The position numbers and the translations under genes were made by a program. A stretch of DNA of 64,000 nt from Nocardia vulneris. GTDB taxonomy: Bacteria > Actinomycetota > Actinomycetes > Mycobacteriales > Mycobacteriaceae. The stretch covers positions 62,001 to 126,000 of the forward strand of contig NZ_BDCI01000002.1 in assembly GCF_001613425.1 (NCBI RefSeq). Reading direction: 5' to 3'. Under the pieces are notes generated by a model that was given only the letters and a program-made list of their open reading frames with translations, had not been told where the DNA came from and made no database searches. Positions 38,100-45,568 of this stretch are shown here, in pieces. Every line of letters begins with the position of its first letter. Positions within the stretch are counted from its first letter, which is position 1.

Positions 38100-38929
38100 G
38101 CTTCCCAAGCTTTCTGATCGTCGCCCTGGGGCACCCAGACCCGACCTGTGATGCGCACGCGGGCAGCGCCGTCCCGCAGCGAACCGACGCAGCCGAAGAC
38201 CGACTCGGTGCCGTGCCGGGTCACCTGACGGATGGTCAGCGGCGCCGAATCGGGCGCACCGAGTTGCAGCGCGGCCACCCCGAGCGCGGCGGCGGCCGGG
38301 AGGCAGCCGGCGTCTTCGGGTATGCCGAAACCGGGGGCGAACACACAGGCCAGCACCTCCCGGCGCGCCGGATCCCAGCGAAACGCGGTCAGGTCGGTGA
38401 CCTCGAGCTCGCGCATGCGATCGAGGTCGGGCACCGGCATATCCCGTGGATCCGCCGCAACCCGGACAAAGTTGAACGCCCGGCCGACCCCGCCCGCATG
38501 CGATTCACCGGTGGCCCAACCGAACTCGGCGGCCTCGTGGGCCAACTCCTGCCGCACGGCGGGTCCGTCGAACGGCACCCGAACCTCGCTGCCGTCGGTC
38601 CACACCCACTGGGTGCCCGCAGCAGCAGCTCGGCCGACCTCGCCGGGGGCGAGCCGGCCGGTGCCGACCAGACAGGCGGCGACGCCCGCCAGCGAGTGCG
38701 TCGCGAACGGCGTCTCACCCTCGGCATTGAAGATCCGCGAGGCGAAAGTCTTTCGCGTCCGGGAGCACTCGTCGACCAAGACGGTCTCACAGGAATCGCT
38801 GCCGCGCGCGAATTCCGCGGCGGTCTGCGCCGCGTCCTGGGCGCTCGCCTCCGTGCGAACGAGCACATCCAGCGCGCTGCCCCGCCCGGGCGCGGCCCCG
38901 AACATATCCACTGTCGTCACCCGCATCAT
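38096..38929 (-). CDS. PhzF-like isomerase (LmbX type) of the 4-alkylproline pathway
   Basis: A 277-residue protein with PhzF/diaminopimelate-epimerase-like fold features: VTTVDMFGAAPGRGSALDVLV at the N terminus, RIFNAEGETPFATHSLAGVAACL near 65-87 (the E-x-PFAxH region conserved in PhzF), and GFGIPEDAGCLPAAAALG near 205. In lincomycin, hormaomycin and PBD pathways the homologue moves double bonds in the tyrosine-derived pyrroline before F420 reduction. It is coupled by ATGATGA overlap to the LLM reductase. Confidence 0.85.
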   Translation of the reverse strand: MMRVTTVDMFGAAPGRGSALDVLVRTEASAQDAAQTAAEFARGSDSCETVLVDECSRTRKTFASRIFNAEGETPFATHSLAGVAACLVGTGRLAPGEVGRAAAAGTQWVWTDGSEVRVPFDGPAVRQELAHEAAEFGWATGESHAGGVGRAFNFVRVAADPRDMPVPDLDRMRELEVTDLTAFRWDPARREVLACVFAPGFGIPEDAGCLPAAAALGVAALQLGAPDSAPLTIRQVTRHGTESVFGCVGSLRDGAARVRITGRVWVPQGDDQKAWEA

Positions 38930-39810
38930 GCGGCCCGCACATGCTTTTCGGCGAATTCGAGCACGACCTGTTCGTCGCCCTGATACGGCTGCTCCGGGCG
39001 CGGCCAGTGCACCACCAGGTCGGTGATGCCGAGTTCCTCGAGTTCGCCCGCGGCGTCCTCGTAGGCCGCGAGCGAGGCGGTGATCCCCGCCACCGCGGCA
39101 TCGCCGACGAACACCCGGCCCAGGGTTGCCGGATCCCGGCCCAGCCGCTCGCACGCGGCGTCGATGCCGTGCATCTGCCGGCGCAGCACCGGCACCACCT
39201 CGCGCAGCCGCCGCCCGCGAAAGTCGTTGGGCGGCCCGGACGTAACCCAGTACTGCGCGAACCCCGCGGCCAGCGCCATACCCCGCGGGCCGGTCGCGGC
39301 CACGGCGAACGGCATCCGCCCGGCGGCGCCGGCGCGCGGATGGAAGTCCACCCCCGCGGCCGTGTACCAGCGCGACACCCTGTTCACCCGTCCGTCGGCC
39401 AGCACGGTGTCCAGCAGTTCGACGAACGTCTCGAAACGCTCGGCCCGCTCGCGCGCGCCCAGGTCGGGGCCGCCGAGCACGCTCGCGTCGAAACCCGGTG
39501 CGCCCGAACCCAGCCCGCAGATCAGCCGGCCGCCTGCGACATCGTCCACGGTGACGAGTTCCTTGGCGAGCGCGACCGGGTGCCGGAAGTTCGGGGTCGC
39601 CACGAGCAGCCCGAGACCGATGGTCTCGGTGACCGTCGCCGCGGCGGTGAGCGTCGGGATCGCGCCGTACCACGGGCGGTCGGCGAGCCAGCGCCACATC
39701 AGATGGTCGTAGGTCCAGGCGTGCCGGAAGCCGAGTTGCTCTGCGGCGCGCCAGCGTTCGGCGGCGACCTTCCATTCGTGCTCGGGCAGTAGGACGACTC
39801 CGTGCTTCAT
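38926..39810 (-). CDS. F420-dependent LLM reductase (LmbY type)
   Basis: A 294-residue luciferase-like TIM-barrel protein with TYDHLMW, LLVATPNFRHPVALAKELVTVDDVAGGRLICGLGSG (cited as the family's flavin-side region, residues about 70-106) and VAATGPRGMALAAGFAQYWVTSG. These match F420-dependent reductases rather than FMN luciferases. In 4-alkylproline pathways the enzyme reduces the pyrroline ring. PBD pathways use it or its product at a variable stage. It overlaps both neighbours by ATGA. Confidence 0.87.
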   Translation of the reverse strand: MKHGVVLLPEHEWKVAAERWRAAEQLGFRHAWTYDHLMWRWLADRPWYGAIPTLTAAATVTETIGLGLLVATPNFRHPVALAKELVTVDDVAGGRLICGLGSGAPGFDASVLGGPDLGARERAERFETFVELLDTVLADGRVNRVSRWYTAAGVDFHPRAGAAGRMPFAVAATGPRGMALAAGFAQYWVTSGPPNDFRGRRLREVVPVLRRQMHGIDAACERLGRDPATLGRVFVGDAAVAGITASLAAYEDAAGELEELGITDLVVHWPRPEQPYQGDEQVVLEFAEKHVRAA

Positions 39811-40706
39811 CGGCGCACCCCCTCGAGGCGCATCTCCGATACCAGCCGGGCCGCGCGGTCCACGATCTGGACGGCGTAGGTGATCAACGGCTGCAGCACC
39901 GCCTCGGACCGGTCGCCGACCACCGGGTGGTGCCGGCCCGCGACCATCGGATACATCCCGTGGTGCGACAGGTCCACGGTGAGCTCGGTGATCCGCGCGT
40001 CGAGCTGGGCGACGAATTCGGCATGGCTGACCGGACGCCGCACGGTGAGGAAGAAATTGTCGTACAGGTCTTCCTTCTCCCGGGACACGCTGACGCCCGG
40101 AGCGCCTACGGACTGCTGCAGCAGCGAACGCCCGTCCGGGACCAGATGATCGGCAATATGACTGTGCGTCAACTCGTTTCGGTCCACCGCGGCGTCGAGT
40201 GCCCGGCACGACGGATCGTCCTGCCAGGGCAGCCTGCCGTGGAACAGCCGGCGCACCGGCCGGTAGTCCGGCGCCCAGGTGCCGCTGAACGCGGGATGCT
40301 GCAACGCCATCCGCGGCCGGATGTCGGCGTGGTAATGGTCGCGCGGGACCGTGGACGAATACAGCAGCATCGCGCTGTAGCCGTCGATGCAGGCGGACAG
40401 CACGTCCAGCTCCCGTTCGCCCGGCACCGTGTCGGGGTACTGGCACACCACATCGCACATCGCCCGCCAGAGCAGGAAAGAGATCTGGTGGCCCGCGATC
40501 CAGCGGTACCAGAACAACCGCTCGGCCTCGACCGGTTCGGTGCCGAACAAGGGGTACTCCAGCGCATCTCGGGCCGTGAGCACGGCGTCCTGCGCGGGCC
40601 CGGACTCGTCGAACGGCTCGCCGAGCGACGGCATGAACAGCAGCCGCGGATGCAATGCGGGCGGGCGCTGCCGGCCCGCCGGCCTATATCGGCCATTCCC
40701 GCTCAC
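39807..40706 (-). CDS. Heme-dependent L-tyrosine 3-hydroxylase (LmbB2 type)
   Basis: About 299 residues, starting at GTG 40706 in a GTGA overlap with the L-DOPA dioxygenase stop. It resembles the unusual tyrosine hydroxylases of lincomycin and PBD clusters, a family with no link to pterin hydroxylases; His-rich helical segments such as PRDHYHADIRPRMALQHPAF near 125 and FFLTVRRPVSHAEF could supply the heme ligand. It makes L-DOPA from L-tyrosine. Assignment depends on overall similarity and on the adjacent dioxygenase. Confidence 0.82.
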   Translation of the reverse strand: MSGNGRYRPAGRQRPPALHPRLLFMPSLGEPFDESGPAQDAVLTARDALEYPLFGTEPVEAERLFWYRWIAGHQISFLLWRAMCDVVCQYPDTVPGERELDVLSACIDGYSAMLLYSSTVPRDHYHADIRPRMALQHPAFSGTWAPDYRPVRRLFHGRLPWQDDPSCRALDAAVDRNELTHSHIADHLVPDGRSLLQQSVGAPGVSVSREKEDLYDNFFLTVRRPVSHAEFVAQLDARITELTVDLSHHGMYPMVAGRHHPVVGDRSEAVLQPLITYAVQIVDRAARLVSEMRLEGVRR

Positions 40707-41173
40707 GATGCCGCCTCGGGAAAGTAGAGGAACTCGAGCTCGAGACCGTTCGGGTCCAGCACGTACAGGCTCTGCATGCCGTCCGCGTCGGTCACGATGT
40801 CCGACGGCGGATCGTCTCTGGCCCAAGCGATATCGGCCTGCTCCCGCACCTGTAGCCACCGCGCGCGCAGCCGCGCCAGATCCTGCGCGCGCCGCACCGT
40901 GATGCCGACGTGCTGATACTGGTAGCCGAGCGGGTCGGGGCCGTCCTTGCTGTGCCCGGCCCGGTCGAAGACGTGGAATCGCAGGTCGCCCTGCTTCAGT
41001 TCGACCAATTTCTCGATTCCGGGTAGCCGGTCGTGGGTCAGTGGCGAGAAGCTGTCGAGTGACCATTCGACCGTTGCCCCGAGGAATTCCCGATACCACT
41101 CGATCGTGGCGTCCACGTCATCGGTCTGGATGGCGAGGTGGTGGAATCTCGGCGCGATGTCAAGCCCGTGCAT
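40703..41173 (-). CDS. L-DOPA 2,3-dioxygenase (LmbB1 type, VOC fold)
   Basis: A 156-residue single vicinal-oxygen-chelate protein. Metal ligands appear as His in RFHHLAIQ near residue 10, His in YQYQHVGI near 88 and Glu in GLELEFLYF near 147, the 2-His-1-Glu pattern. It opens the L-DOPA ring, and the product cyclises to the pyrroline that becomes 4-alkylproline. GGAAGGG precedes the ATG. It is the first gene of the tightly overlapping minus operon, 190 nt after the transporter. Confidence 0.87.
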   Translation of the reverse strand: MHGLDIAPRFHHLAIQTDDVDATIEWYREFLGATVEWSLDSFSPLTHDRLPGIEKLVELKQGDLRFHVFDRAGHSKDGPDPLGYQYQHVGITVRRAQDLARLRARWLQVREQADIAWARDDPPSDIVTDADGMQSLYVLDPNGLELEFLYFPEAAS

Positions 41174-41363
41174 CGGATGCCCTTCCGTCGCGAATACGCT
41201 TGCGGTATTCCCCTCATCGCAGCTGTGGGAGGGGATCGTCCCAGCGCTTCCATCGTCGGTCGGCCGCGCGGGCCGGGGCAATCAAAAGATGCTCGAGAAA
41301 CTCTAAAGTCGGTGTCAGGGAAGGTTTGTCGGCAGTTGTCGAAATCCTGTGCCCACCAGTGGT

Positions 41364-42608
41364 TTAACGATCGCCCGCCGGGATACTCCCGCGCTCTTCG
41401 GGCACGGACGCCGGGCGGTCGTCCAGCGCGCCCCGGCGCAGATTTGGCGCTGCGCCCCGGCGCATATCCCGACCTGCGCCCCGGCGCAGATCCGGCAGCA
41501 ACGTGAACAACCCCAGCAGCGCCATGCCCGCGCCGATCCACAGCGGCGCCACCAGGCCGAGCCCGGCGCTGATCCCGAGGCCGCCCAGCCATGGGCCGAG
41601 CACGACCCCGATATTGATGGCCGAGCCGTTGACCGTATTGACCAGCGCTCCTTCGTTGGACACCGACATCACCCTGGCCGCCATGGCCGGGTTGAGCGGC
41701 AGCCCGATCAGCCCGAGCAGCACGGTCGTCGCGATGGTCGGCACCTTGTACGAGACGCAGAGCGCGAACGCGACCAGCACGAGGGTCAGCGCGATCAGCC
41801 CGCCGACCAGGATGCGACGGGTGTAGCGGTCGGCGAACCGTCCGACCACCGCATTGCCCAGCACCGTGGCGATCCCGTACACCGCGAACAACACCGGCAC
41901 CGTCGCGGGCGCGAAATGTGTGGCGTCGGTGAAAATCGGTGACAGGTAGGTGAATCCGGCCACCACCGCCCCGATGACCAGTGCGTTGGTGGCGTACGCA
42001 CCCCACAGGCGCAGATTGCGGAAAGCCTCGATCTCGGTGCGGAAATCCAAGGTCTGGGCGCCGCCGCCACCGGGCACCAGCAGCACCACCGCCGCGATGC
42101 ACCCGACGGCGAGCAGGTCGACGATCCAGAAACTCGCCCGCCAGCCGAAATGCTGTTCGATGAACGTCGCCGTCGGCAGGCCGACCACCTGGGCCACCAT
42201 CATGCCGCCGTACAGCACCGACATCGCGCGACCGCGGCGTTCGGCGCCGACGAGCCGCACGCATACGGCGGCGGCCGCGCCGAAGAACGCCGAGGCGGCC
42301 AGCGCGGTCACGATGCGCGCGATGACCAGCACCCAGTAGTCGGCCGCCAGGGCGGCCAGGGTCTGTCCCGCGACGAACACCGCGAGCAACAGGACCAGCG
42401 ACTTCTTCTGCGCCACCCGGGACAAGCCGACGATCAACACGGGCCCGCCGACGACCATGCCGACGGCGAACAGCGACACCAAATAGCCGATGGCGGCGAT
42501 CGAGACGCCCAAGTCGCTCGACATGCCGGGAATCAGTCCGGCAACCATGATCTCGGTGGTGTTGAGGCAGAAAACGCCTAGCCCCAACACGTATACGGCG
42601 AAAGGCAT
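41364..42608 (-). CDS. MFS (DHA1-type) efflux transporter
   Basis: About 414 residues with twelve predicted helices. Drug:H+ antiporter features include the N-terminal LNTTEIMVAGLIP (TM1) and GAERRGRAMSVLYGGMMVAQVVGLP with the loop/motif C-like glycines after TM4. A location inside the PBD cluster suggests export of the antibiotic or an intermediate. The last ~45 residues are a charged cytoplasmic tail with three [LM]RRGA repeats, unusual for the family. It lies 23 nt after the two-domain VOC gene. Confidence 0.82.
   Translation of the reverse strand: MPFAVYVLGLGVFCLNTTEIMVAGLIPGMSSDLGVSIAAIGYLVSLFAVGMVVGGPVLIVGLSRVAQKKSLVLLLAVFVAGQTLAALAADYWVLVIARIVTALAASAFFGAAAAVCVRLVGAERRGRAMSVLYGGMMVAQVVGLPTATFIEQHFGWRASFWIVDLLAVGCIAAVVLLVPGGGGAQTLDFRTEIEAFRNLRLWGAYATNALVIGAVVAGFTYLSPIFTDATHFAPATVPVLFAVYGIATVLGNAVVGRFADRYTRRILVGGLIALTLVLVAFALCVSYKVPTIATTVLLGLIGLPLNPAMAARVMSVSNEGALVNTVNGSAINIGVVLGPWLGGLGISAGLGLVAPLWIGAGMALLGLFTLLPDLRRGAGRDMRRGAAPNLRRGALDDRPASVPEERGSIPAGDR
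41428..41488. repeat. Three 24-bp repeats in the transporter tail
   Basis: The 13-mer GCGCCCCGGCGCA occurs three times at 24-bp spacing and encodes eight-residue units beginning [LM]RRGA at the C terminus of the MFS protein. It probably arose by slippage. Confidence 0.7.
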
Positions 42609-42631
42609 GACTCCCCTTCCGGGGCAGGTGA

Positions 42632-43402
42632 TCAGCGCGCGGCAGGTTGCGCGAAGGAGGTCCACCGGTTGCCGAATGGGTCGGTGAACTGCGCGATGAC
42701 CAGGCCGTGCGCATCGGCGAAGGGATCCGTCACGCGGTGTCCGCCCGCTCGCTCGACCCGGTCGAGCAACGCGGCGACGTCGGTGACGAGCAGGCCCGGG
42801 ATCGCGTACTCGGCGGCGTCCGGCAGGGCCGAGAGGTCCATCGTGCCGCCGATCGGTTCCGCGGCACCCGGTGCCGAAATGCTGTAGTAGACCGCCCCTT
42901 CGGCGGCTTCGTCGCGCTCGTGGGTCCAGCCGAAGGCCTGCTCGTAGAACTGCCGGGTGACGGCGAAATCCAGGGTGCCGATCTCGAACCACGCGGTGGC
43001 GTTCGGCACCGCGGCCGCGGGCGTCGTGTCGGCTTCGCCGGTGCTCGCCGGTTCGTACAGTCCGAGCCGGTTGCCTCGGGTGTCGGCGACGACCGCGGCC
43101 CGCGCACCCGCCGGGGTTTCCGCGGCTGGCTCGATCACCTTGGCGCCCAACGATTCCAGTTGCGGGATCGTGGTCGCGAGGTCTGTGCAGACGACATCGA
43201 TCCACAGCGCGTCGCGGTCGCCGCGGCGAAGCGCGCCCATGGCCGCGGCCGCGCCGGGCGCGGTGATCGTGTAGTAATCGTTGCCGATCGGGGTGAATTC
43301 CCAGGAGAACACTTCCTGGTAGAACTGTTTGGTGTGCGCCGGATCGCTGGCGGTGATATCGAACCACCCCACAGTCGCCGGCCGCGGGCTGAAGCCGCCC
43401 AT
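42632..43402 (-). CDS. Tandem two-domain VOC (glyoxalase/bleomycin-resistance-like) protein
   Basis: A 256-residue protein with two VOC domains of similar sequence: one from VGWFDITASDPAHTKQFYQEVF to NRLGLYEP, the other from TAWFEIGTLDFAVTRQFYEQAFGW to NRWTSF. The domain ends carry Gly-Asn in place of the usual Glu ligand, so a binding rather than dioxygenase role is plausible. AGGAGG precedes ATG 43402. It is divergent from the MarR gene across an operator, so it is probably induced with it and could sequester or modify the PBD. An undefined biosynthetic role is also possible. Confidence 0.78.
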   Translation of the reverse strand: MGGFSPRPATVGWFDITASDPAHTKQFYQEVFSWEFTPIGNDYYTITAPGAAAAMGALRRGDRDALWIDVVCTDLATTIPQLESLGAKVIEPAAETPAGARAAVVADTRGNRLGLYEPASTGEADTTPAAAVPNATAWFEIGTLDFAVTRQFYEQAFGWTHERDEAAEGAVYYSISAPGAAEPIGGTMDLSALPDAAEYAIPGLLVTDVAALLDRVERAGGHRVTDPFADAHGLVIAQFTDPFGNRWTSFAQPAAR

Positions 43403-43426
43403 GACCACTCCTCCTGTGTGACAGGG

Positions 43427-43455
43427 TTGTGAGTTGGTGTAGCGATTCCTACCGT
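43427..43455 (+). promoter_or_regulatory. Putative promoter of the MarR gene
   Basis: TTGTGA at 43427-43432, 17-nt spacer, TACCGT at 43450-43455. Transcription would start near 43462, on the operator. On the other strand TTGATT and TACGGT, 18 nt apart, flank the same operator and could drive the VOC-transporter operon. Confidence 0.4.
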
Positions 43456-43460
43456 AAACT

Positions 43461-43478
43461 AGTTTCCAACCGGAAATC
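43461..43478. promoter_or_regulatory. MarR operator, copy 1
   Basis: AGTTTCCAACCGGAAATC, an imperfect form of AGTTTCC-N4-GGAAACT. It lies in the 103-bp gap between the divergent VOC and MarR genes. The perfect form occurs before the uvrA-like gene. Confidence 0.65.
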
Positions 43479-43505
43479 AAGTTCCCGAACGGCGAGGAGA
43501 GACCC

Positions 43506-43991
43506 GTGCCCGTTGACCCAGTGCCCGCCGCCGCGGACAGCCACAGCCAGGTCCTCGACTGGCAGGACGGCGTCGAGAACGCCCTCGCCCACCTCACCTG
43601 CGTGCTCGTCGCGCGCCGCACCCGGACCACTCCGGAGCGGGTCACCTGGCAGCAGTACGACGTGCTCGAAATGCTGCGCCTACGTGGCCCGATGACGCCT
43701 TCCGCGCTGAGCGAATCGCTCAGCGTCTCCCGTCCCACGATGTCGAAAGCCCTGCGCGTGCTGAAGGATCAGCATCTGGTGAGCCAGGCGGCGCTCGGGA
43801 CCGACCGGCGCGAACAGACCACCTCGCTCACCGCGGACGGCCGCGAATTCCTCGACCGCGCCGCCGAATGCCGGCGAGAGAACGCCAAAATAGCCGAGTC
43901 CGTGCTGGATCCGGCCGAGCAGGCCGTTTTCGCGCAGCTGTGCGGTCGCGTCGCCGAGGCCATCCACTCCTCGTTGCAGACGGCCGAATGA
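43506..43991 (+). CDS. MarR-family regulator of the PBD cluster
   Basis: A 161-residue winged-helix protein. The core runs from VTWQQYDVLEMLRLRGPMTPSALSESL (cited in part) through the recognition helix SVSRPTMSKALRVL near residues 74-87 and the wing with GTDRREQTTSLTADG. MarR proteins bind short palindromes and release them on binding a phenolic or other ligand. GTG start with GAGGAG upstream. The same palindrome in its own promoter region and at the uvrA-like promoter suggests it senses the PBD or a precursor. Confidence 0.87.
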   Translation: MPVDPVPAAADSHSQVLDWQDGVENALAHLTCVLVARRTRTTPERVTWQQYDVLEMLRLRGPMTPSALSESLSVSRPTMSKALRVLKDQHLVSQAALGTDRREQTTSLTADGREFLDRAAECRRENAKIAESVLDPAEQAVFAQLCGRVAEAIHSSLQTAE

Positions 43992-44137
43992 CGCCCGGCT
44001 TCACAAGGTTTTGAAGGTAATTTGAAACTCCTCTGAATGTGCCGGGCGGGTCGTCCCGGATATGTTCGACGTATTGGTGACAGCCCGCAGCCATTTCGCT
44101 GATGCAGGCCGAAACCAGTACGCCGAAAGGAGTTTTC

Positions 44138-45517
44138 GTGCCCGGAATCTTTGCCGACGCACCCGCGGTGGACGGCGAGCTGCTGCTCGACGAGTCCGCG
44201 CGCCGGGCGGTCGCCACCGACCTCGGCAACATCACCCGCCACACCCCGGCGGCGGTGCTGCGGCCCCGCTCGGCGCAGGACATCGCCGCGCTGGTCGGCT
44301 TCTGCCACACCCACGGCATCAGCGTCTCGACCCGGGGGCAGGCGCACACCACGCTCGGGCAGGGCCTGTCCGACGGCTTGGTCATCGAGAACCGCTACCT
44401 GAACCGCATCCATTCGATCGACGGCGACGTGGCCGAGGTCGACGCCGGCGTCCTGTGGAAGGACCTGGTCACCACCGCCTTCGAGCAGTCACCGCGGCGC
44501 ACGCCGCCCGCCGTCACCGGCTACACCTCGCTGACCGTCGGCGGCACGCTCTCGGTCGGCGGACTCGGCGGACTCGTCGGCGCGTTGCGCACCGGGCTCC
44601 AGGTCGACCACGTACGCGAACTCGAGGTGGTCACCGGGACCGGCGAACTCGTGCGTTGCTCGCCGGCGCAGCGCCGCGATCTGTTCGAGGCCGTGCTCGG
44701 CGGACTCGGCCAGTGCGGGGTGATCACCAAGGCGGTGATCGAGCTGGAGCCCGCGCGTGAACGCGCGCGCAGCTACGTGCTGGACTACACCGGCAACGCC
44801 GACTTCTTCCGCGACCTGCGCACCCTCATCGAGCGACCCGGCATCGATCACGTGTACGCCGAGCTGTATTCGCCGCAGTCCGAGCCGACACACCGGCTTT
44901 ACGCGACGGTCATGTACGACCCGGCGAACCCACCCGACGATGAAGTGGGTGTCCGTGGGTTGACCACCGATCCCGTCATCGAGGACACCCCCTACCTCGA
45001 CTACGTGTTCAAGATCGACACGCTGGTCGACGGCATGCGCGAGACGGTGCACTGGGACGAGCTCGTCAAGCCGTGGTACGACGTGTGGCTCGGCGGCGCG
45101 GTCGTGGAGGACTATGTCGACGAGGTCCAATCCTCGCTCACCGCACGCGATATCGGTCCGTTCGGGATCAGCCTGCTGTACCCACAGCGCCGCACGACCC
45201 TGACCAGGCCCTACCCGCCAGTGCCCGAACCCGACGGTTCCGATTGGGTTTTCGTGCTCGATATCAACACGGTCGCCGAAACTCCGGGTGCGCACTCGGA
45301 ATTCGTCGAGGAGATGCTCGACCGCAACGACCGCCTGCTGACCGAGGCGCGCAAACAGTACGGCGCGGTGCTCTATCCCATCGGCTCGCTGCGCCGCACG
45401 GCCCAGGATTGGCGTGATCATTACGGCGACCGATGGCCCGCGTTCAGCGCGGCGAAAAAGCGTTACGACCCCCGCGGAATTCTCGCACCGGGCCTAGGCA
45501 TTCGCACCGACGATTAG
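44138..45517 (+). CDS. FAD-linked oxidoreductase (SibW-type, PP-loop FAD_binding_4 family)
   Basis: About 459 residues. The FAD-binding domain includes VLRPRSAQDIAALVGFCHTHG, the RGQAHTTLGQGLSDGLVI segment and GGTLSVGGLGG near 140, as in cytokinin dehydrogenase/BBE relatives. GTG 44138 is preferred to ATG 44102 because AAAGGAG lies just before it. A related FAD enzyme is found in PBD clusters and is thought to oxidise the hydropyrrole unit; the exact step is not settled. It is the first structural gene of the plus arm. Confidence 0.82.
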   Translation: MPGIFADAPAVDGELLLDESARRAVATDLGNITRHTPAAVLRPRSAQDIAALVGFCHTHGISVSTRGQAHTTLGQGLSDGLVIENRYLNRIHSIDGDVAEVDAGVLWKDLVTTAFEQSPRRTPPAVTGYTSLTVGGTLSVGGLGGLVGALRTGLQVDHVRELEVVTGTGELVRCSPAQRRDLFEAVLGGLGQCGVITKAVIELEPARERARSYVLDYTGNADFFRDLRTLIERPGIDHVYAELYSPQSEPTHRLYATVMYDPANPPDDEVGVRGLTTDPVIEDTPYLDYVFKIDTLVDGMRETVHWDELVKPWYDVWLGGAVVEDYVDEVQSSLTARDIGPFGISLLYPQRRTTLTRPYPPVPEPDGSDWVFVLDINTVAETPGAHSEFVEEMLDRNDRLLTEARKQYGAVLYPIGSLRRTAQDWRDHYGDRWPAFSAAKKRYDPRGILAPGLGIRTDD

Positions 45518-45568
45518 TTCGCATTCCGCAGCTTCGCGCTCGCACCACGATTTCTAGGGAGTAGCCGC

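Noticed and set aside
44018..44030. GAAACT half-site before the FAD oxidoreductase, and another near 41296
   Set aside because: Only one arm of the MarR operator is present in each, so they are not reported as operators.
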